From the NCBI GenBank assembly GCA_027452245.1, contig DAIDGW010000249.1, positions 38,349 to 102,348 of the forward strand: a stretch of DNA of 64,000 bases, in the 5' to 3' direction. The stretch is from Acidobacteriaceae bacterium. Lineage in GTDB: Bacteria; Acidobacteriota; Terriglobia; Terriglobales; Acidobacteriaceae. Position numbers and translations under genes: made by a program. The notes under the pieces are model-generated. The model searched no databases. It saw only the letters and a program-made list of their open reading frames with translations, and was not told the DNA's origin. Positions 8,489-16,735 of the stretch are shown piece by piece. Every line of letters starts with the position of its first letter. The first letter of the stretch is position 1.

Positions 8489-9634
8489 ATGCGAACCAAC
8501 CCAGTTCTCCCCATCATCGCTTTCCTTGCAATCATCTTTTCCATCGGAATTTTCAAAACGCAAACTGCGCTCGCAAGTCACCCCGTCGCAGATTCAGAAC
8601 AAGCGAAAACGGCAGCGCAGGAATTCAAGAATATCCAGGTCCTGAAAGATATCCCTGCCGATCAACTCATCCCTACCATGCAATTTATCGCCGCTTCGCT
8701 CGGCGTCGAGTGCGACTTCTGCCACGTCCAAGGCGCCTTCGACAAAGACGACAAGAAGCCCAAGCTAAGAGCGCGCCAGATGATGGATATGATGTTCGCC
8801 ATCAACAAAGACACCTTCCACGGCCACCGCGTCGTCACTTGTTACTCCTGTCATCGCGGCAACATGCATCCCGTGGGAACTCCCATGGTTGCTTCTGCTG
8901 AAATGAGTGAATCAACTCAGCAGGAATCACAACTCGTCAAAGCCCCTTCTGCCCCCTCCGCTGACAGCCTGATCGACAAGTATGTGCAGTCGCTCGGTGG
9001 TGCCGCGGCCATCGAGAAGGTAAAAAGTTTCGCTGCCAGGGGAACCATCGAAATGGGTCCGGGCCGCTCCGTTCCAATCGACATTTACGACAAAGATCCC
9101 AGCATGCGCATCTCCTACATGCACATGCCTCAAGGCGACAGCATCACGGCGTTCAATGGACATGAGGGATGGCTCGCGTTTCCGCATGGCCCGGTTCGCG
9201 ACATGCATGGTCCCGATATCGATGCCGCTTCCATGGACGCCGATCTGCACTTCGCCACTCACCTCCAGCAGATGTTCAGCTCCGCCAAAGTGGAAGGCAC
9301 AGAGAAGGTAGATGATCACGACACCTACGTCGTGATTGGCCAGCGCGAAGGCAAGACGCCCCTGACCCTCTACTTCGATCAGCAATCTGGATTGCTCGTT
9401 CGCCTCTACCGGCTCGGCGAGACTGCGCTGGGACAACTCCCCACGCAGATCGACTACGCCGACTACCGCGAAGTAAACGGCGTCAAAGTGCCTTATCAGT
9501 GGACGCTGGCGCGTCCTAACGGACGCTTCACCATCAAACTGAACGAACTGCAGCAGAACGTTCCCATCGACGACGCAAAATTCGTAAAGCCGGCTCGTCC
9601 TCAGGAAGCCGAACGAATGCCCGATCACCACTGA
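8489..9634 (+). CDS. Diheme c-type cytochrome, reaction-centre cytochrome subunit-like, with extra C-terminal domain
   Basis: A 381-aa exported protein. A signal peptide (about 1-30) precedes a domain with two c-type haem motifs, CDFCH at 75-79 and CYSCH at 118-122. The sequence around them (VLKDIPADQLIPTMQFI) is that of the photosynthetic reaction-centre cytochrome c subunit family found widely in non-phototrophic Acidobacteria. The last 220 residues, starting near DSLIDKYVQSLGGAAAIEK, form a beta-rich region resembling LolA/outer-membrane lipoprotein carrier folds. A periplasmic electron carrier is likely, but its partner is unknown. It follows the glycosyltransferase gene by 53 bp on the same strand. 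ATG 8489 starts directly at the signal peptide. Confidence 0.85.
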   Translation: MRTNPVLPIIAFLAIIFSIGIFKTQTALASHPVADSEQAKTAAQEFKNIQVLKDIPADQLIPTMQFIAASLGVECDFCHVQGAFDKDDKKPKLRARQMMDMMFAINKDTFHGHRVVTCYSCHRGNMHPVGTPMVASAEMSESTQQESQLVKAPSAPSADSLIDKYVQSLGGAAAIEKVKSFAARGTIEMGPGRSVPIDIYDKDPSMRISYMHMPQGDSITAFNGHEGWLAFPHGPVRDMHGPDIDAASMDADLHFATHLQQMFSSAKVEGTEKVDDHDTYVVIGQREGKTPLTLYFDQQSGLLVRLYRLGETALGQLPTQIDYADYREVNGVKVPYQWTLARPNGRFTIKLNELQQNVPIDDAKFVKPARPQEAERMPDHH

Positions 9635-9698
9635 GATAACAAAAGCTGATCGTTCTGATAAATAGTTTCAATTTCCGCCAAGCCCTCGATAACGGTAC

Positions 9699-9735
9699 AT
9701 TGAGCGCATCCTGAGTTCTGCTCAGGACGCTCAAT
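9699..9735 (+). promoter_or_regulatory. Strong hairpin in the amt leader
   Basis: Two arms, ATTGAGCGCATCCTGAG and CTCAGGACGCTCAAT, pair over 15 bp with a two-base bulge and a TTCTG loop. The structure ends about 22 bases before the amt start codon, just ahead of its AGGGGAG ribosome binding site. No T-run follows, so it is not a classic terminator. It could be a leader structure controlling amt translation, or a REP-like repeat, since CATCCTGAG also occurs in the glyQ-glyS gap repeat. Confidence 0.6.
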
Positions 9736-9757
9736 CCGCTCAGGGGAGCACCGATCA

Positions 9758-11197
9758 GTGTCCAATAGAAAACGGCGGATCAGCCTGGCGCTGATCGTCC
9801 TGTTCGTTCTGGCGTTTGCCCAGTCGCTTTGTGCGCAAGCGGCATCAGTAGCAAGCGCTCCAACTCCAGCCAACGATACCAGCGCCCGTCTCGCCAAGCT
9901 CGAGCAGCAAGCCGCCGACGCAAAGAGCTCCGCCGATAACGCCTGGATGCTGACCAGTTCCGCACTTGTCCTGATGATGACCGGCCCCGGCCTCGCCCTC
10001 TTCTACGGCGGACTCGTCCGCAAGAAAAACGTCCTCGGCACCATGATGCAGAGCTTTGCCCTGATGGCCATCGTCACCGTCCTCTGGGCCTTGTGCAGCT
10101 TCAGTTTCTCTTTCAGTTCCGGCACTGGCTTCATCGGCGGCTTTCATCACCTCTTCCTGCACGCTGTCGGCGCCGCCCCCGATCCCGATTACGCGGCAAC
10201 CATCCCACTGCAAACCTTCATGGTGTACCAACTGATGTTCGCCATCATCACGCCCGGCCTCATCGCCGGAGCCTTTGCCGAGCGCATGAAGTTCAGCGCC
10301 ATGGTCGTATTCATGATCATCTGGTCATTTATCGTTTATGACCCAATGGCCCATATGGTCTGGGGCAAAGGCGGTCTCCTGAATGCCGCGCTTGGTGGGC
10401 GCTTCCCAACTTTAGATTTCGCCGGCGGCACCGTTGTTCATATCACCTCCGGGGTTTCCGCCCTGGTTTGCGCCCTCTATCTCGGCAAGCGTCTCGGCTA
10501 TCCCAAAGAACCCATGCCTCCGCATAGTGTCGTCCTCAGCTTCATCGGAGCTTGCCTGCTCTGGGTCGGCTGGTTCGGATTCAATGCCGGGAGTGCGCTA
10601 GCCGCTGGCAGCCTGGCCACCAGCGCCTTTGTCGCTACTCACTTTGCAGCCGCCTCCGCCGCCATCGGCTGGGCCGCCGCGGAATGGATTCGCAACGGCA
10701 AGCCCAGCGTGCTCGGCGGAATTTCCGGAGCCGTGGCCGGCTTGGTCGCCATCACTCCCGCTGCCGGATTCGTCGACCCGATGTCTGCTCTGCTGATCGG
10801 CCTGATCGCCGGCGTCTTCTGCTACTGGATGGTGGCCACGGTCAAGGCTCGCTTCGGTTACGATGACTCCCTCGACGCTTTCGGTGTTCACGGCGCGGGC
10901 GGAACCCTGGGCGCGATCCTGACTGGCGTATTCGCCTCCAGTACTGTCAATCCCATCTTCAAGGACGCCGCCGGCAACACGTTGCCCTCAGGCCTCATCC
11001 AAGGCAACGCCCATCAGCTTTTGAATCAGCTTGTCGGAGTAGCCATCGCCTGGGGACTCGCGATTGTCGGCACCTTGCTCATTTTGAAGCTGGTCGATTT
11101 GACCATCGGCCTGCGCGTTTCCGACGAAGAAGAAATCCAGGGACTCGATCTCTCGCAACATGGAGAAGAGGGATACTATTGGGAAGCATCAGCTTAA
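9758..11197 (+). CDS. amt: Ammonium transporter (Amt/MEP/Rh family)
   Basis: A 479-aa inner-membrane ammonium channel. Residues 1-30 form a signal peptide ending near LCAQAA. A short linker with a coiled-coil look follows (about 40-62), and then eleven membrane helices. Family motifs include MTGPGLALFYGGLVRKKN at the start of the first helix. The twin-His pore residues appear in GGTVVHITSGVSALV and DAFGVHGAGGTLG. The start is GTG 9758 behind AGGGGAG. Directly downstream is a PII gene (71-bp gap) and then glnD, the standard arrangement in which PII blocks the channel when nitrogen is plentiful. Regulation by nitrogen status is inferred from context; I saw no convincing sigma-54 promoter. Confidence 0.96.
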   Translation: MSNRKRRISLALIVLFVLAFAQSLCAQAASVASAPTPANDTSARLAKLEQQAADAKSSADNAWMLTSSALVLMMTGPGLALFYGGLVRKKNVLGTMMQSFALMAIVTVLWALCSFSFSFSSGTGFIGGFHHLFLHAVGAAPDPDYAATIPLQTFMVYQLMFAIITPGLIAGAFAERMKFSAMVVFMIIWSFIVYDPMAHMVWGKGGLLNAALGGRFPTLDFAGGTVVHITSGVSALVCALYLGKRLGYPKEPMPPHSVVLSFIGACLLWVGWFGFNAGSALAAGSLATSAFVATHFAAASAAIGWAAAEWIRNGKPSVLGGISGAVAGLVAITPAAGFVDPMSALLIGLIAGVFCYWMVATVKARFGYDDSLDAFGVHGAGGTLGAILTGVFASSTVNPIFKDAAGNTLPSGLIQGNAHQLLNQLVGVAIAWGLAIVGTLLILKLVDLTIGLRVSDEEEIQGLDLSQHGEEGYYWEASA

Positions 11198-11267
11198 ACA
11201 TCGCCTTTGCTTTCTAATAAACGCGATAACCCCTCACCGGACAAAAGACAATTCTGAGAAGAAATTT

Positions 11268-11606
11268 ATGACCAAGGTGGAAGCGATCATACAGAACTCC
11301 AGGCTTGAGGCCGTCAAGAGCGCGCTTCAGGAAGTCGGAGTCGAAGGCATGACGGTCATCGAAGTACGGGGCCACGGCCGCCAGAAGGGTCATACCGAGG
11401 TCTACCGCGGCCGCGAATACAGCATCGACCTCATTCCCAAGACTAAGCTCGAACTCGTGCTCGCCGATTCCCTGGTCGACAAAGCCGTGCAGGCCATTTT
11501 GAGCGCGGCACGCACCGGTAAAATCGGCGACGGAAAAATCTTCCTCTCGCGCATCGACGAGGCCATTCGTATTCGCAATGACGAGCGCGGCGAAGGTGCT
11601 TTGTAA
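11268..11606 (+). CDS. glnK: Nitrogen regulatory protein PII
   Basis: A 112-aa trimeric signal protein of exactly the usual PII length. Tyr51 sits in the T-loop sequence GREYSIDLIPKT, the site uridylylated by GlnD. GKIGDGKIF near residues 84-92 is the family C-terminal signature, involved in ATP and 2-oxoglutarate binding. Placement after amt suggests the GlnK role of gating the ammonium channel, though GlnB-like control of other targets is possible. ATG 11268 has GAGAAGAA upstream and gives the canonical N-terminus MTKVEAII. An upstream in-frame start at 11160 would add a tail inside amt and is rejected. The next gene is its modifying enzyme, glnD. Confidence 0.96.
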   Translation: MTKVEAIIQNSRLEAVKSALQEVGVEGMTVIEVRGHGRQKGHTEVYRGREYSIDLIPKTKLELVLADSLVDKAVQAILSAARTGKIGDGKIFLSRIDEAIRIRNDERGEGAL

Positions 11607-11634
11607 GCTTGCAGCACGGAGTGGACTCGATTTG

Positions 11635-14217
11635 ATGGCGACGTCTTCACTGAGCAGCGGCCTGCGCGACGTCTACCTCAGCGAATCATCCCGCATCCAG
11701 CAGCAATTCGCCGCCGCCGGCTCCGGACGCTCCTCCATCCGCGCCCGCACTCTCCTGATTGAAAACATCCTGCAAACGCTCTGGCGCGAGTTCGTTACCG
11801 GCGCCAATTCCAATTCCGAGAATTTCGCCCTCGTCGCCACTGGCGGCTTTGGCCGCGGCTGGCTGTTCCCCTATTCCGATATTGACCTGTTGTTCCTCTT
11901 CGCCGATCGTGAATCCGAGCAGCAATACGCGGAACCCGTTCGCCGGCTCTCTCGGGAACTGTGGGACCTCAAGCTTAAACTCAGCCCCGCAACTCGAATG
12001 CTTGCCGAGTGTGATCGCTTCGACCCTAATAACACTGAGTTCACGATCTCTCTGCTCGACTCGCGCTATCTGGCCGGCGACCGCAATCTCTTCGACCGCT
12101 TGCACCAGAAACTCATTCCCAGGCTGATCCGCCTTGAGGCCGAACCGCTCTTGCAGGGATTGGCCGAAGTCACGCGCGCTCGCCATGCCAAATTCGGCAA
12201 TACCCTGTTTCACCTCGAACCCAACATCAAGGAAGCTCCCGGCGGCTTGCGCGATTACAACGTCGCCGGCTGGCTGGCTCTGATTTCCGCCATGGAAAAG
12301 CTGCACGACTGGCCCGAAAGCAGCTCTTTGCGTCCTCCGCTCCGCAGGCAGATGGAAGCCGCACTCGATTTCCTGATCTCGGTACGCTGCTTTCTTCATT
12401 TTCGCCATGGCCGCGACGACAACACCCTGACGTGGGAAGCCCAGGACGCCGCCGCCGAAGCCGGAATCGGCGCCGAAGACGCCTCCCCACTCACCCCCGC
12501 GGACTGGATGCGTGTCTACTACGGGCACGCCCGCGTCGTACAGCGCACCGTCGCCCAACTGCTCGAAGAAATTCCCGCCGCCTGGTCATCCGTGTACCGC
12601 CAGTTGCAAAGCTGGCGCTCGCGTCTCTCCAACAGCGATTTCTCTGTCGTCGATGGCCTTGTCTTCCTGCAACAGCCCTCCGCTCTGCAGGATCCCGAAA
12701 TCCTGCTTCGCCTTTTCCACTTCATTGCCGTCCATGGCGTAAGGCTAGGCACCACGACCGAATACCGCATCGAGCAGGCCCTCCCGGCCTTGGCCGCTAC
12801 GCCTCCGAAGGGTGCGGAGCTCTGGCTTTACCTGCAGGAAGCTTTATTGCAGCCTCATGCCGCCGACGCCCTGCGCGCCATGCATTCTCTGCGCCTGTTG
12901 ACGCTGCTCTTGCCTGAGCTGAAACCCATCGACTCCCTCGTGATCCGCGATTTCTATCACCGCTTCACGGTCGACGAGCATTCCTTCCTCGCCATCGAAA
13001 GCCTCCATCGGTTGCAGCAGTCGCAATCTGAATGGGACCGGCGCTATGCCGAAATCCTCAGCGAACTCGAATATCCCGAACTGCTTTACCTCGCCCTCTT
13101 GCTTCACGACACCGGCAAGGCCGTTCCCCAAGCCAATCATGTCGACGCCAGCCTCGACATCGCCAGCCGTTGCATGGACCGCCTTGATGTTGATCCCGCC
13201 GAGCGCGCCACCGTGCTTTTCCTCATCGGAAACCATCTGGAGATGTCAGCTGCCCTCCGCCGTGACATTTTCAGTCCTGATACCGTGGCTGCTTTCGCCG
13301 AAAAAGTCGGCACCCCGGAGCGCCTGAAGATGCTTTGCCTGTTGACCTATGCCGACATCAAGGCCGTCAATCCCGAGGCCCTCACCCCCTGGAAAGCGGA
13401 AAACGTCTGGCAGCTCTATATCGCCGCCGCAAACTACCTCAACCGCAGCGCCGACCAGCGTGTTCACGCCGGGGACGAAAAGCTTGCCCGCCTTCGCTCT
13501 CTTGCCCCGGTTGCCGGCAATAAGTTCAAAGCCTTTGTCGAGGGATTCCCCCGGCGCTATCTGCGCGTGCATTCCGCCGAAGAAGTCATGCAGCACATGG
13601 GAATGGCGGCTCTCTTAGGTGCCGATCCCGTGCAGCTCGACCTTAAGCGCGGACGCCACTGGTACGAATTGACCCTCGTCACCGCCGACCGCCCTTCGCT
13701 CTTCGCCATCCTCGCCGGAGTTCTCGCGGCCTGGGGCATGAACATCGTCAAGGCGAACGCCTTCTCCAATCAAGCCAACATCGTCGTTGACTCCATCTTC
13801 TTCACCGACCGCTTTCGCACCCTCGAGCTCAATTTTTCCGAGTGGAACCGCTTCAAGCGCAGCGTCCGCGATGTTCTTCTCGGCGAGACCGACCTTACCC
13901 GCATGCTTCAGGACCGGCAGCGCTCAGAGAAAAATGCAGCCACGAAAGTAAAAATCGAAACCCGCATCGACTTCGATCAAACCAGCTCTTCCGCTACGAC
14001 CCTCCTGCAAGTGATTTCTCAAGACCGTCCACGGCTTTTGCATCGCATCGCCTCCGCTCTCTCGCGTCACGATTGCAATATCGAAATCGCCCTGATTGAC
14101 ACCGAAGGCCAGATGGCAATCGACACGTTCTACCTCACATCAGCCGGCCAAAAACTCGCCTCCGATCATTGCCGCCAAATCGAACGCGCCCTGCTCGAAG
14201 AACTTAAAAGGGAATAG
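11635..14217 (+). CDS. glnD: Bifunctional uridylyltransferase / uridylyl-removing enzyme
   Basis: An 860-aa sensor of glutamine that adds UMP to PII when nitrogen is short and removes it when nitrogen is ample. Domains in order: a nucleotidyltransferase with GGFGRGWLFPYSDIDLLF (about 70-87, catalytic Asp82 and Asp84), a helical linker, an HD hydrolase domain with LLLHDTGKAVP (H491, D492), and two C-terminal ACT domains (about 680-760 and 790-860) that bind glutamine. Length matches the family. ATG 11635 is preferred. The frame is also open from 11578, but that would overlap the PII gene. With amt and glnK it forms a compact nitrogen-sensing operon. Confidence 0.96.
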   Translation: MATSSLSSGLRDVYLSESSRIQQQFAAAGSGRSSIRARTLLIENILQTLWREFVTGANSNSENFALVATGGFGRGWLFPYSDIDLLFLFADRESEQQYAEPVRRLSRELWDLKLKLSPATRMLAECDRFDPNNTEFTISLLDSRYLAGDRNLFDRLHQKLIPRLIRLEAEPLLQGLAEVTRARHAKFGNTLFHLEPNIKEAPGGLRDYNVAGWLALISAMEKLHDWPESSSLRPPLRRQMEAALDFLISVRCFLHFRHGRDDNTLTWEAQDAAAEAGIGAEDASPLTPADWMRVYYGHARVVQRTVAQLLEEIPAAWSSVYRQLQSWRSRLSNSDFSVVDGLVFLQQPSALQDPEILLRLFHFIAVHGVRLGTTTEYRIEQALPALAATPPKGAELWLYLQEALLQPHAADALRAMHSLRLLTLLLPELKPIDSLVIRDFYHRFTVDEHSFLAIESLHRLQQSQSEWDRRYAEILSELEYPELLYLALLLHDTGKAVPQANHVDASLDIASRCMDRLDVDPAERATVLFLIGNHLEMSAALRRDIFSPDTVAAFAEKVGTPERLKMLCLLTYADIKAVNPEALTPWKAENVWQLYIAAANYLNRSADQRVHAGDEKLARLRSLAPVAGNKFKAFVEGFPRRYLRVHSAEEVMQHMGMAALLGADPVQLDLKRGRHWYELTLVTADRPSLFAILAGVLAAWGMNIVKANAFSNQANIVVDSIFFTDRFRTLELNFSEWNRFKRSVRDVLLGETDLTRMLQDRQRSEKNAATKVKIETRIDFDQTSSSATTLLQVISQDRPRLLHRIASALSRHDCNIEIALIDTEGQMAIDTFYLTSAGQKLASDHCRQIERALLEELKRE

Positions 14218-14270
14218 CCCCCCTCTCCCACGAAATGCCGCTCGCCCTGTGTTAAATTCGCTGTGGATCG

Positions 14271-15368
14271 ATGCCTTTTTCTGACTTTCACGGCAACGCC
14301 GAAACCGTTCATCGTCTGCGCGAGATGCTCGCGCGCGACCGATTCCCCCACGCGGTCGTGCTCTCCGGTTCTCCCGGAGCCGGCAAGTACACGCTCGCCC
14401 TCATGCTCGCTCGCGCCATGAACTGCCTCCATCCACCCGCAACCGACGGTCTCCCTGACTTCTGCGGAGAATGTTCCAACTGCACGCGCATCGCGCAATC
14501 CGCCGATCTTGGATCCCGCTGCACCGAGGCCGTCGAAGCCCGGGAAAATCTGCGCGATGCCGACAAAAGAGAAACGCGCCTTTTCATTCAAACCCATCCC
14601 GACGTCCTGATCATCCCGCCCGACCCGCCGCAATGGATGATCAAGGTCGATCAGGTCCGCCGCGTCATCGAATCCATCTATTACCGTCCCGCCGAAGGCA
14701 ACGAGCGCGTCTATATCTTTACCGACTCGGCGTTCATGAAGGAATCCGCCAACTCACTGCTCAAGATCCTGGAAGAGCCGCCCCAGTTCGCCACCATTTT
14801 CCTGCTCACCGAAAACCCCGGAGAGCTTCTCCCCACCATCCGTTCCCGTTCCATGATCTTCGCGCTCTCCGCGCTGCCTCCGGACGAAATCGACCGCTAT
14901 CTCGCCAGGCACCGTCCCGACTGGAAGCCTGCCCAGCGCGCTCTCGTCTCCCGCCTCTGCGATGGAGCCGTCGGCAAGGCCCGCAGCTTCGACTTCGACT
15001 CCTACGTCGCTTCCCGCGGCGACGCCTTGAAAATTCTGAAGTCTGCGCTCCAATCCGGCGATCACAGCGAACTCTTTAAAACCACCGAGTCCTACCGTCC
15101 CGGCGCTGAAGGACGCGAGAAGACCGAGCGCCTTCTGCACTCTCTCTACTCACTCCTTCGCGATCTGATGTTCGTGCAATCCGGCACCCCCGAACTCGTC
15201 CGCAACACCGACATTCAGACCGAACTCCAGCGACTCTCGGATTCCGTCGATTTCGACTGGATCTCATTCGCCGCCGACCGCATCTCCGATGTCGACCGCG
15301 GCATGCGCCGCAACCTCTTGCGTTCCCTCTCCCTCGACGCCTTCGCCGCCTCCCTCGAAAAAGCATGA
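14271..15368 (+). CDS. holB: DNA polymerase III subunit delta prime
   Basis: A 365-aa clamp-loader subunit. The AAA+ domain begins with [12 protein letters not shown] and carries a P-loop, GSPGAGKYT, at 33-41. Cys52 and CGECSNC (65-71) form the zinc-binding module. [13 protein letters not shown] is the sensor/arginine region typical of DnaX and delta prime. Between Cys52 and the zinc motif lies HPPATDG (residues 54-60), a short insertion that reappears in GlyQ 1.8 kb downstream. The start ATG 14271 is 53 bp after glnD, and glyQ follows 130 bp later. Housekeeping role in replication; expression is probably constitutive. Confidence 0.93.
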   Translation: MPFSDFHGNAETVHRLREMLARDRFPHAVVLSGSPGAGKYTLALMLARAMNCLHPPATDGLPDFCGECSNCTRIAQSADLGSRCTEAVEARENLRDADKRETRLFIQTHPDVLIIPPDPPQWMIKVDQVRRVIESIYYRPAEGNERVYIFTDSAFMKESANSLLKILEEPPQFATIFLLTENPGELLPTIRSRSMIFALSALPPDEIDRYLARHRPDWKPAQRALVSRLCDGAVGKARSFDFDSYVASRGDALKILKSALQSGDHSELFKTTESYRPGAEGREKTERLLHSLYSLLRDLMFVQSGTPELVRNTDIQTELQRLSDSVDFDWISFAADRISDVDRGMRRNLLRSLSLDAFAASLEKA

Positions 15369-15498
15369 AATCCGCCGACTTGCCCACTGTTCCCACGTTC
15401 TGTGCGGCAGAGGGCGACCAATTGGAACGCCTTCCCTAGCTGACGTCCCCCCTTCCCATCCTTTACAATCACTGATTATCTTCAAAACCGAACGCGCA

Positions 15499-16554
15499 GT
15501 GACTCCAGCCAGCTCCAATCCGTTGACGTTTCAGGAACTTATCCTGCGTTTACAGACCTTCTGGGCCCAGCGCGGATGCGTTCTCCAGCAACCCTACGAC
15601 GTCGAGGTCGGCGCTGGCACCATGGCGCCCGAAACTTTTTTGCGCGTCCTCGGACCGCGCCCCTACAAGGTCGCCTACGTCCAGCCCTCGCGCCGCCCCG
15701 CCGACGGACGCTACGGCGAAAATCCCAACCGCCTCTTCAAGCACTTGCAGTTGCAGGTCATCCTCAAACCGCCGCCGGAAAATGTTCAGGAACTCTACCT
15801 CGAATCGCTCGGCGCAATCGGCATTGACCTGCGCCAGCACGACCTCAAGTTCGAGGAAGACAACTGGGAAGCTCCCACCCTCAGCGCCTGGGGTGTCGGC
15901 TGGCAAGTCATGCTCGACGGCCTCGAGATCACCCAGTTCACCTACTTTCAGCAATGTGGCGGCGTCGATCTGAATCCCATCTCCGCCGAACTGACCTACG
16001 GCCTCGAGCGCATCGCCGCGTTCCTGCAGGATGTCGATTCGATCTACGACATCGTATGGGCGCGCGATCCCGAAACCGGACACCCCGTGAAATACGGCGA
16101 CGTGCGCCTCGCCGACGAATTGCAATTCTCCGTTTACAACTTCGAATCGGCCGACGTCGAAAAGACGTGGAGGCACTTCGAACTCTGCGAGGCCGAGTGC
16201 AGGACTTTGCTGGAAGAGTACGCAGCCCGGGCGAAAGATCGGCATCCACCCGCAACAGATGGTCACACAGGATCGGAGCCGTTCAACAAAGCGCGCTTTC
16301 CGCTTCTCGCTGCCTACGATCTTTGTCTGAAGTGTTCGCATTACTTCAACATCCTCGATGCGCGAGGAGCTATTTCCGTCACCGAGCGCGTCGGAGTCAT
16401 CGCGCGCGTGCGCGCCTTGGCCGTGGGAATCGCAAAAGCCTGGGTTGATCAGCAGACGAGCGAATCCGGCACGCCGGATGAACCAGCACTGCCGCGGGAG
16501 CAGAAACAAAAGAAGAAATCGGCCAAGCCGGAACTGACTCCGGCCGCCACTTAA
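15499..16554 (+). CDS. glyQ: Glycyl-tRNA synthetase alpha subunit
   Basis: A 351-aa catalytic subunit of the bacterial tetrameric glycyl-tRNA synthetase, longer than the usual 290-300. The class II core is clear: [14 protein letters not shown] near the N-terminus, [16 protein letters not shown], and [20 protein letters not shown] with [26 protein letters not shown] is the conserved C-terminal part. The extra length comes from an insertion around residues 245-262 containing HPPATDG (from residue 249) and from a Lys/Pro-rich tail. The frame is open from 15289 inside holB. GTG 15499 is chosen because it stands outside holB and precedes the conserved fold by about ten residues; TTG 15523 is an alternative. 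The beta subunit gene follows. Confidence 0.94.
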   Translation: MTPASSNPLTFQELILRLQTFWAQRGCVLQQPYDVEVGAGTMAPETFLRVLGPRPYKVAYVQPSRRPADGRYGENPNRLFKHLQLQVILKPPPENVQELYLESLGAIGIDLRQHDLKFEEDNWEAPTLSAWGVGWQVMLDGLEITQFTYFQQCGGVDLNPISAELTYGLERIAAFLQDVDSIYDIVWARDPETGHPVKYGDVRLADELQFSVYNFESADVEKTWRHFELCEAECRTLLEEYAARAKDRHPPATDGHTGSEPFNKARFPLLAAYDLCLKCSHYFNILDARGAISVTERVGVIARVRALAVGIAKAWVDQQTSESGTPDEPALPREQKQKKKSAKPELTPAAT

Positions 16555-16556
16555 CG

Positions 16557-16625
16557 CTGTCATCCTGAGCGGAGTGAAAATCTCACTGCGTGAGGTTTTC
16601 ACGGAATCGAAGGACCTGCTGTTTG
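16557..16625 (+). repeat. Intergenic repeat with 13-bp hairpin between glyQ and glyS
   Basis: The gap opens with GTCATCCTGAGCGGAGTGAA and continues to TCGAAGGACCTGCTG, wording I recognise as a dispersed intergenic repeat of Acidobacteria and other phyla. Within it, GTGAAAATCTCAC (16574-16586) and GTGAGGTTTTCAC (16590-16602) form a 13-bp stem with a TGC loop and one T-G wobble. It may stabilise or punctuate the glyQ-glyS transcript. The rest of the gap to 16735 shows nothing else. Confidence 0.65.
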
Positions 16626-16735
16626 TGGGGACTGGCACAGACCCGAAAAGGGATTCTCTGCAGCCAAAAAGAATCACCGTGATGGACGTCACATTAGCAA
16701 GCATTCTGCATTTGCGACACTTGATGGTTTAAGCC

